From contig JAENYX010000015.1 of the NCBI GenBank assembly GCA_016841565.1, forward strand, positions 1 to 56,779: DNA of 56,779 nucleotides, in the 5' to 3' direction. The DNA is from Clostridium thermobutyricum. GTDB taxonomy: Bacteria > Bacillota > Clostridia > Ch29. Positions 34,304 through 42,365 of the stretch are shown in pieces (position 1 is the first letter of the stretch; each line of letters starts with the position of its first letter). The notes beneath the pieces were generated by a model. That model had not been told where the DNA came from, made no database searches, and was given only the letters and a program-made list of their open reading frames with translations. Made by a program: the position numbers and the translations under genes.

Positions 34304-35000
34304 TACTTCCTCTATGGTAGCTTCAGCCGCCGTGACGGATCAGGAAAAGCTGGTGGCCGAGTACATAATTAACCATAAAAAGACCCATTCGGAGCAGCTC
34401 ATGCCTATCATTGAGCAGGTACTGGAAAGCTGTAACATAAGTATCCGGGAAATTGATGCCATTGCGGTATCCAGCGGCCCCGGTTCATTCACAGGCCTCC
34501 GGATAGGCGCAGCCACTGCAAAGGGACTGGCCCACGTCATTAACAAAAAAGTTATAGGGATTTCCACTCTTGACGGCCTGGCATTCAATTTACCCTATTG
34601 CCAGGGCATAATATGCCCAATAATGGACGCCAGGAGAAACCAGGTATATACGGCGTTATACAAATGGGACCAGGGGAATTTCTACAAAATAAAACCCCAC
34701 TGCGCTATTGCCCTGTCAGAACTGATAGAGGAACTTAAGGCAGAAGAGGAGATGGTGGTATTCCTGGGAGACGGCGTTCCGGTACACCGGCAGCTGCTCC
34801 GGGAACAGTTGGGACACAGAGCCCGGTTTGCACCCCGTAACGCAGACAGGCAAAGGGCATCATCCATTGCCGTGCTGGCAGCCCAGGCATTGGAACGGGG
34901 AGAAGGACAGAGCGGTGATACGTTTGTGCCATTTTACCTGAGAAAATCCCAGGCCGAGAGGGAATATGATAAAAAGGCAGACGGGAGAGGTGAGCAATGA
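34284..35000 (+). CDS. tsaB: t6A synthesis protein TsaB
   Basis: TsaB scaffolds TsaD in the t6A complex. The 238-residue ASKHA-fold protein starts MRILAIDTSSMVASAAVTD and has the family motif SSGPGSFTGLRIGAATAKGLA (about 65-85, in two parts). It overlaps both tsaE (20 nt) and rimI (4 nt), so the three are translationally coupled. GGTGGTAAGTA precedes ATG 34284. A Gln/Arg-rich C-terminal tail is present. Confidence 0.94.
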   Translation: MRILAIDTSSMVASAAVTDQEKLVAEYIINHKKTHSEQLMPIIEQVLESCNISIREIDAIAVSSGPGSFTGLRIGAATAKGLAHVINKKVIGISTLDGLAFNLPYCQGIICPIMDARRNQVYTALYKWDQGNFYKIKPHCAIALSELIEELKAEEEMVVFLGDGVPVHRQLLREQLGHRARFAPRNADRQRASSIAVLAAQALERGEGQSGDTFVPFYLRKSQAEREYDKKADGRGEQ

Positions 35001-35443
35001 TAGAGTTCCGGATATCGCCCATGCATATGGAAGACCTGGACGATATAGAGGAAATTGAGCGTTTAAGCTTCTCCATACCCTGGCCCAGACAGGCCTTTGT
35101 GCAGGAATTGTCTCAAAACAGGCTGGCACGTTATTTTACCGTCAGGGATAATAACAAGGCGATAGCCTATGGGGGAATGTGGTTTATCCTTGATGAAGCA
35201 CATATTACAAATCTTGCTGTGCATCCGCTGCACCGGCGCAAGGGAATAGGAAGAACACTGCTTAGAGAAATGATTGACTACGGTGTTTCCAATGAGATAA
35301 AAAGCTTTACCCTCGAAGTGAGGGAAAGTAATCAAGGCGCTATGAAATTGTATAAGGATATGGGCTTCGTGAAAGCGGGCATAAGAAAGGGGTATTATTC
35401 CGATACAAAAGAAGACGCAGTAATAATGTGGTTGGAGATTTAA
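34997..35443 (+). CDS. rimI: Ribosomal protein N-acetyltransferase RimI
   Basis: The 148-residue GNAT-fold enzyme acetylates the N-terminal alanine of ribosomal protein S18 in the best studied case. The acetyl-CoA site is seen in HITNLAVHPLHRRKGIGRTLLREMI (two parts, about 72-95), with the later LEVRESNQGAMKLYKDMGFVKAG. It follows tsaB with a 4-nt ATGA overlap, a standard arrangement. Its stop overlaps that of a convergent small gene by 4 nt. Confidence 0.92.
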   Translation: MIEFRISPMHMEDLDDIEEIERLSFSIPWPRQAFVQELSQNRLARYFTVRDNNKAIAYGGMWFILDEAHITNLAVHPLHRRKGIGRTLLREMIDYGVSNEIKSFTLEVRESNQGAMKLYKDMGFVKAGIRKGYYSDTKEDAVIMWLEI

Positions 35444-35646
35444 CCTTGTTGCGGATTGCTCTCACCTTCCGGTGCGGGGGAATCCTTTTCATTTTGGGGC
35501 GGTACCAGGCTTCTTAGCTGTTCGAAGTCAGTATTTTGCGGCATAAGGTTTGTGCCCTCAAGGCTCTCTATTCTGGACAGGGCCGCATCAGACAGCACAT
35601 TGGCCCTGTAAGCTCTTTCGGTAAGAGTTTTTCTTTGTTTTGGCAT
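35440..35646 (-). CDS. Small unknown protein convergent with rimI
   Basis: The 68-residue polar protein begins MPKQRKTLTERAYRANVLSD. The start at 35646 is fixed by AAAGGAGGGAATAAAC on the - strand. A longer in-frame reading to 35733 runs through repeat-derived sequence. The C-terminal half is Pro, Glu and Asn-rich and probably disordered. There is no Cys, membrane segment or signal, and I recognise no family. The good ribosome binding site is the main support. Confidence 0.6.
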   Translation of the reverse strand: MPKQRKTLTERAYRANVLSDAALSRIESLEGTNLMPQNTDFEQLRSLVPPQNEKDSPAPEGESNPQQG

Positions 35647-35667
35647 GTTTATTCCCTCCTTTGCTTC

Positions 35668-35899
35668 ATGGTTGGTAGTTGGTAGCTCGTAGTTATCAGA
35701 GAAAAGTTTACAGGTTCTCAATTTCTTATGCATTCTCTATCTACAGGGCACAGATGCAAGTCAGTGGCCGGCAGCTGGTAGTTGGCAGATATCAGGGAAA
35801 GCTGCACGGATTACAGAACAGATCACGGGTTACTGATCATAATACTATGACCTACGACCTATGACCTACGACCTACGAACTACGAACTATGACCTACAA
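35668..35899. repeat. Heptamer repeat tract in both orientations
   Basis: Three to four inverted units (as TGGTAGT / ACTACCA) lie at 35668-35697, and eight direct units (ACTATGA, CCTACGA, CCTATGA and similar) at 35844-35899. Between them, about 35680-35715 and 35771-35810 are imperfect copies of each other (both contain GGTAG, then ATATCAG or TTATCAG, GAAA and CAGG or CACGG). No coding support exists in this 338-bp gap up to 35984. Confidence 0.75.
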
Positions 35900-35984
35900 A
35901 CCACTATAACTATTATTCCCGGCCTAGCATAATATCGGTGCTGTTACAGAAGCTAACAATATAAATCCAAAAGGCGGTGGCTTT

Positions 35985-36161
35985 ATGAAATATAGGCGTA
36001 TAGCTTCAGGGTGCACCGAATACTGCTCTGTTGCTCAAGTGCAGAATTTCGGTATATCCTTCCTGAACAATCTTGAGACCATTTACCATCCCGACTGCCG
36101 GTTTTGTGTCAACTGGAATGACGGCCAATGCAGTATATTTGAGGGTGCAGACAATCCCTGA
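35985..36161 (+). CDS. 58-residue Cys-rich small protein
   Basis: ATG 35985, 5 nt after AAGGCGGTGG, opens 58 codons to TGA 36161. The protein has five Cys (positions 10, 14, 38, 41 and 49) in the pattern CTEYC...CRFC...C, plus several aromatic residues. This suggests a small zinc or iron binding fold. I do not recognise the family. It lies between the repeat tract and tsaD and probably has its own transcript, since the gap upstream is non-coding. Confidence 0.55.
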   Translation: MKYRRIASGCTEYCSVAQVQNFGISFLNNLETIYHPDCRFCVNWNDGQCSIFEGADNP

Positions 36162-36223
36162 TTTTATCTTTTACCGCGGTAGTGTATAATATATGTGTGA
36201 ATTTTTGGAGAAGGAGAAAAGTA

Positions 36224-37291
36224 ATGAGTTATTTTCAAACAGCAGCAAAAAAACTCGGGAAATTCGGCAGCCGGCAAGACACGAATATTATCGCGATAGA
36301 AACTTCCTGTGACGAGACTGCCTGTGCCGTCATACGTAATGGCCGGGAGGTTCTGTCAAACGTGATATCGTCACAGGTAGAGATACATAAAAAGTACGGC
36401 GGGGTGGTCCCGGAGATAGCTTCCAGGAAGCATATCGAACTGATTGATTATGTAGTTGATGAGGCTGTGAGTAAGGCGGGAGTCAGCCTTGAGAATATCG
36501 ATGCAGTAGCTGTAACAAACGGCCCCGGACTGGTGGGAGCACTGCTGGTGGGTGTTTCCCATGCCAAAGCAATGGCCTTTGCATTGGAGGTGCCCCTTGT
36601 GGGTGTGCACCATATAGAAGGGCACATTTGCGCCAATTATGTGCAGTATAAGGAAATGAGACCGCCCTTTGTATGTTTGGTGGCTTCGGGCGGTCACAGC
36701 CATCTTGTATATGTTAAGGATTATGGCAGATATCAAATACTGGGAAGGACAAGGGATGATGCAGCGGGCGAGGCCTTTGACAAGGTCGCCCGGGCGCTGG
36801 GGCTGGGATACCCCGGTGGTCCGTTGCTGGAAAAAGAAGCACAAAAGGGGAACCCCAATGCGGTTGATTTTCCCAGGACTTATCTTGAGGCCGGCAGCCT
36901 GGATTTTAGTTTCAGCGGTCTGAAGACTGCAGTACTTAACCACCTCAATGTATGCCGCCAGAAAGGACAACCCGTCAACAGCGCCGACATAGCAGCCAGT
37001 TTTCAAAACGCAGTAGTGCAGGTACTAGTTGACAAGACGCTGATGGCAGTCCGGAAATGCAAAGCCGATATTGTAGCCCTGGCCGGCGGAGTGGCATCCA
37101 ACGACGTGCTGAGACGGGAATTGGACAGCCGGTGTGCCGGGCAGGGCATAGAGGTAAGATATCCCTCAAAGCTGTTGTGTACCGATAATGCAGCTATGAT
37201 AGGAACTGCAGGGTATTACAGGCTTTGCAGGGGCATTAGCAGTCCAATGACTCTTAATGCAGTGGCTTCAATGGAGATTGATTCTTATTAA
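36224..37291 (+). CDS. tsaD: tRNA N6-adenosine threonylcarbamoyltransferase
   Basis: TsaD transfers threonylcarbamoyl to A37 of tRNAs that read ANN codons. The 355-residue protein has the N-terminal [16 protein letters not shown], the metal-binding HIEGH (H130 and H134), and [13 protein letters not shown]. The phosphate loop is [19 protein letters not shown] (in two parts), and the C-terminal [12 protein letters not shown] and TDNAAMIG are also present. ATG 36224 follows AAGGAG; a longer in-frame start lacks a binding site. It is slightly longer at the N terminus than usual. TATAAT at 36185-36190 may be its -10 box. Confidence 0.96.
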   Translation: MSYFQTAAKKLGKFGSRQDTNIIAIETSCDETACAVIRNGREVLSNVISSQVEIHKKYGGVVPEIASRKHIELIDYVVDEAVSKAGVSLENIDAVAVTNGPGLVGALLVGVSHAKAMAFALEVPLVGVHHIEGHICANYVQYKEMRPPFVCLVASGGHSHLVYVKDYGRYQILGRTRDDAAGEAFDKVARALGLGYPGGPLLEKEAQKGNPNAVDFPRTYLEAGSLDFSFSGLKTAVLNHLNVCRQKGQPVNSADIAASFQNAVVQVLVDKTLMAVRKCKADIVALAGGVASNDVLRRELDSRCAGQGIEVRYPSKLLCTDNAAMIGTAGYYRLCRGISSPMTLNAVASMEIDSY

Positions 37292-37351
37292 TTCAAAGTT
37301 TTATGTTGACCTTTGCTGTGTACTCTATGTGAATAATTCCGGCGTGAAAGT

Positions 37352-37462
37352 TGTGGATAATGTGGACATACTTACCTCCAATTCATGAATACCCCCTATA
37401 GTATTGTGGATAAAGTTGTGGACGGTGTGGATAACATGTGGAAATTTAAATATTTATCCACA
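37352..37462. promoter_or_regulatory. DnaA-box cluster 2
   Basis: TGTGGATAA occurs at 37352-37360, 37405-37413 and 37426-37434, and TTATCCACA at 37454-37462. Near matches TGTGGACAT (37361) and TGTGGACGG (37417) lie between them. It falls in the gap between tsaD and the GntR gene, far from any dnaA gene in the window. A hairpin, AAAGCCTTGG/CCAGGGCTTT (37498-37522), follows and may end the tsaD transcript. Confidence 0.75.
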
Positions 37463-37632
37463 GAAGCCGATGGTTTCATAAAATTTATGTAACTAAAAAA
37501 GCCTTGGTTATTCCAGGGCTTTAATGTGCTGTTTTACTGCCTGGAGTACAGCAAAAGCTGCAGCAAGATTTACCGCCGGTACCTGTAGTGTTATGGGTAC
37601 GGGGTTAAATAGCAGTGGATTAAGAGTGTACA

Positions 37633-37661
37633 TTGACACTATTTTCAGTATTGTATACAAT
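37633..37661 (+). promoter_or_regulatory. gntR promoter with overlapping palindromic operator
   Basis: TTGACA (37633-37638), 17 nt, then TACAAT (37656-37661). The perfect palindrome ATTGTATACAAT (37650-37661) covers the -10 box and fits the T-x-GT-xxx-AC-x-A pattern of FadR-type GntR operators. A second inverted repeat, AGTGT-N6-ACACT (37625-37640), covers the -35 box. Autorepression is likely. Confidence 0.7.
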
Positions 37662-37692
37662 GTAATTAATAAAGGAGGTTATCGATGCAGCC

Positions 37693-38352
37693 ATGAAAAA
37701 AGGGGTTAGCCAGGGCGGGTATTCTTTGAGAGAAAAGATATTTCTCAAGCTTCGTCAGGACATTCTTGATGGCAGGTACAAGGCTGGAGATAGTCTGGTT
37801 GAATTGAAGCTGGCCGAAGAGATGGGTGTAAGCAGGACGCCTGTGAGAGAAGCCATAAGACAACTTGAGTTGGAAGGCCTGGTCTCGTGTATTCCTAATA
37901 AAGGCGTAGTTGTGGAGGGTATTTCCAGACAGGATATTGAGGATATATACGCCATACGGGAATCAATGGAAGGCTTGGCAGCCCGGTGGGCCATAGAAAG
38001 AATGGACAAGGAATCCCTTAAGGAATTGGAAGATATATGTGAGTTGATGGAATTCTATACGGGTAAGGGTGACCTGGACCATGTCGGCCAATTGAATTCA
38101 CGGTTTCATGAAATAATTTTTGAGTCAACCAATAGCGGGCCGTTAAAGCAGGTGCTAAGTGATTTTCAATACTATATAGAGAAAGTACGCCTTGCTTCGC
38201 TGAAATCGCCCGGCAGGGCAAGACAATCGCTGGATGAGCACAAATCTATAGTGGAAGCCTTTAAGTCCAAGGACATAGAAAGAGGAGAAAATGCTCTGGT
38301 AGAGCATATAAGGAATTCAAGGCTTAATGTGGAAAAAATGCCCAGAGATTAG
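37693..38352 (+). CDS. GntR family (FadR/FCD-type) transcriptional regulator
   Basis: The 219-residue protein has an N-terminal winged helix (LREKIFLKLRQDILDGRYKAGDSL, ELKLAEEMGVSRTPVREAIRQLE; about 10-75). A C-terminal all-helical FCD ligand domain follows, with likely metal ligands in NSRFHEIIF (about 135) and SLDEHKSIVEAF (about 178). ATG 37693 lies 14 nt from AAAGGAGG. A three-codon frame ATG-CAG-CCA-TGA (37685-37696) has the ideal spacing and its TGA overlaps this ATG, so reinitiation is likely. The asparaginase gene follows, so control of amino-acid use is plausible; the ligand is unknown. Confidence 0.88.
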   Translation: MKKGVSQGGYSLREKIFLKLRQDILDGRYKAGDSLVELKLAEEMGVSRTPVREAIRQLELEGLVSCIPNKGVVVEGISRQDIEDIYAIRESMEGLAARWAIERMDKESLKELEDICELMEFYTGKGDLDHVGQLNSRFHEIIFESTNSGPLKQVLSDFQYYIEKVRLASLKSPGRARQSLDEHKSIVEAFKSKDIERGENALVEHIRNSRLNVEKMPRD

Positions 38353-38432
38353 AGTAAAGCAGGCAATTATATATTGATGATGGACCCGGTGGCTGCCGGG
38401 TTCATTTGGTGATAAATTTTGTTTGATAAGGG

Positions 38433-39425
38433 GTGTTTGTTATCAAGAGAATAGCTGTAATTACCACCGGAGGAACCATTGCCATGAAGGCCGACCATAC
38501 CGGTCTTGTAAGCCCCGTTCTTAACGGAAATGAGTTGATGGCTGCAATACCGTCATTAAAGGATAGGGTGGAGATTGAGGTTTTGGCTTTCAGGAATGTG
38601 CCCAGTTCATACATAGCAATGGATGACCTTCTGCAACTAAAGGATTATATTGAACAGTTGGAGTCCCAGGGCTGTGACGGGGTGGTCATAACCCATGGCA
38701 CAGATACCATGGAGGAATCGGCTTTTTTCCTGGACATTACCGTTCAAAGGCCGATATCGGTGGTCTTGACCGGCGCCCAGAGAAACCCCTCTTTGATAAG
38801 TTCGGATGGACCTGTTAACCTGATGGAGGCTATATTCACCGCCGCCGATAACAGGACACCCGAAATGGGGGTTGTCATAGTTTTTGCGTCTGAGATTGTT
38901 GCTGCGAGGGAAGCGACAAAGTTTCACAGGTCACGGGTTGATACGTTCAAGAGCCTTGAGTTCGGACCGGTGGGTGTTGTCAACAATAACAGGGTTGTTT
39001 GGTATAGAAAGCCTTTGGAAAAATCCGTGTATGAAATTCACTCGGCGGACAAAAGAGTAGATATCATAAGCAGCCATATCGGTGCTGATTCCAGAATGAT
39101 TTACAGTAGTATGGAAAATGGTGCGACGGGTATTGTAATAGAAGCACTTGGAGGAGGGCATGTACCCCCTGCAATGCTAGACGGAATAAAAAAAGCCCTC
39201 GAAAAGGAAATCCCGGTTGTGATGACTTCCAGGGTTCCCATAGGCCGGCTGCTTACCGATACTTATGGATACGAGGGTGGAGAGAAACATTTACGGAGCC
39301 TGGGTGTAATTCTGGGCGAAGACCTGCCGGCATGGAAAGCCAGGATAAAGCTTATGGTGTTATTATCGGCAGGGCTGACGGCGGACAGAATTAAATATGA
39401 GTTTGAAAACCGTCTATACGGATAG
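38433..39425 (+). CDS. ansA: Asparaginase (type I, cytoplasmic)
   Basis: The enzyme hydrolyses asparagine to aspartate and ammonia. The 330-residue protein has the first catalytic block RIAVITTGGTIAM (Thr near 12-15), the second THGTDTMEESAFFLDI (about 88), and no signal peptide. The start is unclear. GTG 38433 is the only canonical in-frame start after a stop at 38427, yet the Shine-Dalgarno AAGGGG (38428-38433) runs into it, and the family start (MKRIAVITTGG) would be ATC 38442, at 8-nt spacing. It follows the GntR gene by 80 nt, with a GC hairpin (38384-38401) between. Confidence 0.92.
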   Translation: MFVIKRIAVITTGGTIAMKADHTGLVSPVLNGNELMAAIPSLKDRVEIEVLAFRNVPSSYIAMDDLLQLKDYIEQLESQGCDGVVITHGTDTMEESAFFLDITVQRPISVVLTGAQRNPSLISSDGPVNLMEAIFTAADNRTPEMGVVIVFASEIVAAREATKFHRSRVDTFKSLEFGPVGVVNNNRVVWYRKPLEKSVYEIHSADKRVDIISSHIGADSRMIYSSMENGATGIVIEALGGGHVPPAMLDGIKKALEKEIPVVMTSRVPIGRLLTDTYGYEGGEKHLRSLGVILGEDLPAWKARIKLMVLLSAGLTADRIKYEFENRLYG

Positions 39426-39427
39426 CA

Positions 39428-41341
39428 TCACGCCATCTGTTCGATTGTCTCTTCCCATTCATGGTACAGTAATTCCAGCTTGTTTTTCAATTCTTTAACA
39501 TGGGCATGTAGTTCCTTGCTTTTATCAGAATCCGAGTATATTTCCGGCCGGCACATCTGTTGTTCCAGCCGGGATATTTCTTCTTCAGTTTCGGCTATCT
39601 TCTGTTCCAGGCTGTGCAGCTTCATCTTTGCCTGCTTTTGGAATTCACGTTCTTCCTTCTCTTTTTTCCTTTGCTGCTTTAGCGCTGTTTTGGTCTGGAC
39701 ATTTGTTTCCTCCTGCTGCGCTGCTTCCTCCTGCTGTTGTTTTTTCATTCTGTAATAGCTGTAGTTGCCATGATAAAGGTCTATACCGCCGGAGGTAAGC
39801 ACGGCAATTTTTGTGGTAACCCGGTCGAGGAAATATCGATCGTGGGATATTACCAGCACAGTACCTGAATAATCTATCAGGGCGCTTTCAAGCACTTGTC
39901 TTGATTGTATATCCAGATGATTTGTCGGCTCATCCAGTAGAAGAAGGTTTGAACGGGAGAGCATAAGCTTTGCAAGAGCTACTCTGCTTCTTTCGCCGCC
40001 GCTTAATTGCTCTATGGTTTTATATACGTCATCCCCGCTGAAGAGAAATGCCCCCAGTATGTTTCTGATTTCTGTATTGCTCAGCCGGGGGTTTTCGTTC
40101 CATACTTCATCCAGTACCGTATTGGCAAGATTCATATTCTCCTGCTGTTGGTGGTAGTATTCAATATTGGTGTTGTGTCCCCTAATAACGCTCCCGGAGA
40201 CCGGTGTCAGCTCGCCTGAGATTATATTGAATAGAGTGGTCTTTCCGATACCGTTGGGACCGATTATACCTATTATTTCTCCCCGGAAAACCCGTAGGCT
40301 GACATCCCTGAAAAGAGTATTTTCATCAAAAGCCATGGAAATACTCTCAAGGGTTAATGCATCCCTGCCGCTTTTAACCAGAGGATCCAGTCTTATATCA
40401 ACCTTCTCTGTATCCACTATAGGTTTATCCAACGGCTGGATTCGGGAAAGAAGCTTCTGACGGCTGTTTGCTCTCTTTACTGATTTTTCCCTGTTGTACG
40501 ATTTTAGTCTTCTGATTACTTCCTGCTGTCTTTTAATTTCTTTTTGCTGGGTTTTATAGTTTTTGACCTCCAACTCAAGCATAATCTGCTTTTGGTGTAT
40601 ATAATCAGTGTAATTACCCTGAAATTCAGACAGGTTTGAATTGCTAAGTTCAAAGGTTCTGGTACATATTCTGTCCAGGAAGTATCTGTCATGGGAAATT
40701 ATCATTACCGCTCCGTCATAGTCGGATAAGAAGCTTTCCAGCCATTCCACAGCATTTATGTCCAAATAATTGGTGGGCTCATCAAGCAGCAGAAGGTGAT
40801 GTTTTTTCAGAAGCAATTCGGCTAGGGCAACTCTGGTTTGCTGCCCGCCGCTTAGGAGTTCAAGGGGCATTTGATACTGGGTTTCTTCTATACCCAGCCC
40901 CTTAAGGGCTCCACGTATCAGGCTCTTGTATTCGTAGCCTCCGTTTTCGGCAAATCTCTCTGTAACATCACCATATTCTTTCATGAGCTGTTCCAGTTTC
41001 GAACCCGAATTACAGGACATACAGGTTTCAAGCTCTGTTATCTGCTCCTCCATATCAATAAGGTGTTGAAAATTTTTGATAAGATGCTCCCATACCACTT
41101 CACCGGTACTAAAATCCGGGTGCTGAGACAGAAAACCTATAGTAGTACAGGCCGGCATATTTATATTGCCGGAATCTGCAGGTTCTGTTCCCGAAATAAT
41201 CTTGAAAAGAGTGGTTTTGCCCGCTCCGTTGTCACCGACAACGCCAATTCTATCCCGGGAGTGTATTTGAAAATTAATATTATTTAATATTGATTCTACA
41301 CCATAACTTTTGGTAAGATTGTTACATAACAGTATTGACAA
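39428..41341 (-). CDS. ABC-F family ATPase
   Basis: ABC-F proteins act on the ribosome and have no membrane domain. The protein of about 637 residues has two ABC domains (Walker A GDNGAGKTT and GPNGIGKTT; signatures LSGGQQTR and LSGGERSR; Walker B LLLLDEPTNYLD and LLLLDEPTNHLD). A linker rich in charged helices joins them, and the long C-terminal coiled coil is rich in Gln, Glu and Lys. TTG 41341 is preferred to GTG 41350, which abuts AAGGAG. It may be a translation factor or a resistance-type ABC-F; sequence alone does not decide. It converges on ansA with a 2-nt gap. Confidence 0.92.
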   Translation of the reverse strand: MSILLCNNLTKSYGVESILNNINFQIHSRDRIGVVGDNGAGKTTLFKIISGTEPADSGNINMPACTTIGFLSQHPDFSTGEVVWEHLIKNFQHLIDMEEQITELETCMSCNSGSKLEQLMKEYGDVTERFAENGGYEYKSLIRGALKGLGIEETQYQMPLELLSGGQQTRVALAELLLKKHHLLLLDEPTNYLDINAVEWLESFLSDYDGAVMIISHDRYFLDRICTRTFELSNSNLSEFQGNYTDYIHQKQIMLELEVKNYKTQQKEIKRQQEVIRRLKSYNREKSVKRANSRQKLLSRIQPLDKPIVDTEKVDIRLDPLVKSGRDALTLESISMAFDENTLFRDVSLRVFRGEIIGIIGPNGIGKTTLFNIISGELTPVSGSVIRGHNTNIEYYHQQQENMNLANTVLDEVWNENPRLSNTEIRNILGAFLFSGDDVYKTIEQLSGGERSRVALAKLMLSRSNLLLLDEPTNHLDIQSRQVLESALIDYSGTVLVISHDRYFLDRVTTKIAVLTSGGIDLYHGNYSYYRMKKQQQEEAAQQEETNVQTKTALKQQRKKEKEEREFQKQAKMKLHSLEQKIAETEEEISRLEQQMCRPEIYSDSDKSKELHAHVKELKNKLELLYHEWEETIEQMA

Positions 41342-41353
41342 TTGTTTCACTCC

Positions 41354-41490
41354 TTATATAGTGACCAGTGATTGGTAGTTAGCTGCCGGCTCCCGACTGA
41401 TATCTTTAATCTGAGCCCCACGACTTACAAACCGGTATCCGGCACAAAGCATGCAATACCCGGTGCCTGTAATCTGCCAATTACCATTTT
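41354..41490. repeat. Decayed intergenic repeat upstream of rex
   Basis: Fragments such as GTGACCAGTGATTGGTAGTT, CTGCCGGCTCCCGACTGATAT and CTGTAATCTGCCAATTACC recall the heptamer-type tracts elsewhere in the window. No open frame with a start signal is seen. Confidence 0.4.
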
Positions 41491-41542
41491 AACAAAACGG
41501 GCATAGAAAATAAAGAAAACAGACTGTGCTCTCAGATTAATA

Positions 41543-41571
41543 TTGATAATATTTTAACGAACTGTTATAAT
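41543..41571 (+). promoter_or_regulatory. rex promoter with Rex-like operator
   Basis: TTGATA (41543-41548), 17 nt, then TATAAT (41566-41571). The segment TTGATAATATTTTAACGAA over the -35 box resembles the clostridial Rex site TTGTTAA-N4-TTAACAA, with imperfect right half. Autoregulation is possible. Confidence 0.5.
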
Positions 41572-41632
41572 TTAAGGGAGGTGGAAATAAATAGATAAAA
41601 CTGTGGCATACTATGGAATGAGGAGGGATAGA

Positions 41633-42274
41633 ATGGAGAAACCCCAAACTAGCATATCAATGTCGGTTATAAGAAGGCTACCCAAATATTATAGATATCT
41701 GAGTGAGTTGGTTGAAAAAGGAGTAACCAGAATATCCTCAAAGGAATTTGGTAGAATACTGGGCTTTACTGCTTCTCAGATTAGACAGGATTTAAACTGC
41801 TTTGGCGGCTTCGGTCAGCAGGGCTATGGGTATAACGTGAAAGAACTGAGGGATGAAATAGCCAATATATTGGGTCTTAATAAAAATAATGATGCAATAA
41901 TAATTGGCGCCGGTAATCTTGGGCAGGCAATTGCAAATTACAGCGGGTTTAGAGGCTCGGGTTTTTTGCTAAAAGCTATGTTTGATATAAATCCCCGGCT
42001 TGTGGGTATCAGCATTAGGGACATTAAAATAATGGATATAGATGAAATGGCCGGTTTTATTGAAGAAGCGAAAATTAACGTAGGAATAATATGTACTCCA
42101 AAGGAAGGATCTCAGGGGGTTGCAGACAGGCTGGTCAAAGCAGGTATTAAAGCAATTTGGAATTTTTCGCCCACCGATCTTAACGTGCCCGGGGATGTAA
42201 TAGTCGAGAACGTTCAGTTAAGCGAGAGCCTTATGGTTTTGGCCTATTTGATAAATGAAAGAGACAGAATATGA
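41633..42274 (+). CDS. rex: Redox-sensing transcriptional repressor Rex
   Basis: Rex senses the NADH/NAD+ ratio and represses fermentation and respiration genes. The 213-residue protein has a winged helix (SVIRRLPKYYRYLSEL...RISSKEFGRILGFTASQIRQDL) and a Rossmann domain with IIGAGNLGQAIANY (GAGNLG at 92-97). The C-terminal swapped helix is also present. ATG 41633 follows AGGAGGGATAGA; an upstream in-frame GTG is not supported. A terminator hairpin follows the gene, overlapping the region before the next start. Confidence 0.96.
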   Translation: MEKPQTSISMSVIRRLPKYYRYLSELVEKGVTRISSKEFGRILGFTASQIRQDLNCFGGFGQQGYGYNVKELRDEIANILGLNKNNDAIIIGAGNLGQAIANYSGFRGSGFLLKAMFDINPRLVGISIRDIKIMDIDEMAGFIEEAKINVGIICTPKEGSQGVADRLVKAGIKAIWNFSPTDLNVPGDVIVENVQLSESLMVLAYLINERDRI

Positions 42275-42296
42275 AATATGTGATAATGTAATAAAC

Positions 42297-42345
42297 AAAC
42301 CGCAGATTCCATATCAGATTTGCCGGGCTGCGGTTTGCTGTTTTC
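42297..42345 (+). terminator. rex terminator
   Basis: AAACCGCAG (42297-42305) pairs with CTGCGGTTT (42328-42336) and is followed by GCTGTTTT. It lies 22 nt after the rex stop codon and before the next gene's binding site. Confidence 0.7.
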
Positions 42346-42365
42346 AGGAAGCGGGGGGAGCGCTC

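Noticed and set aside
35679..35864. A 61-codon frame in the heptamer tract
   Set aside because: It is formed by repeat sequence and lacks a binding site.
37524..37709. A 61-codon frame before gntR
   Set aside because: It overlaps the promoter, operator and start of gntR and has no binding site.
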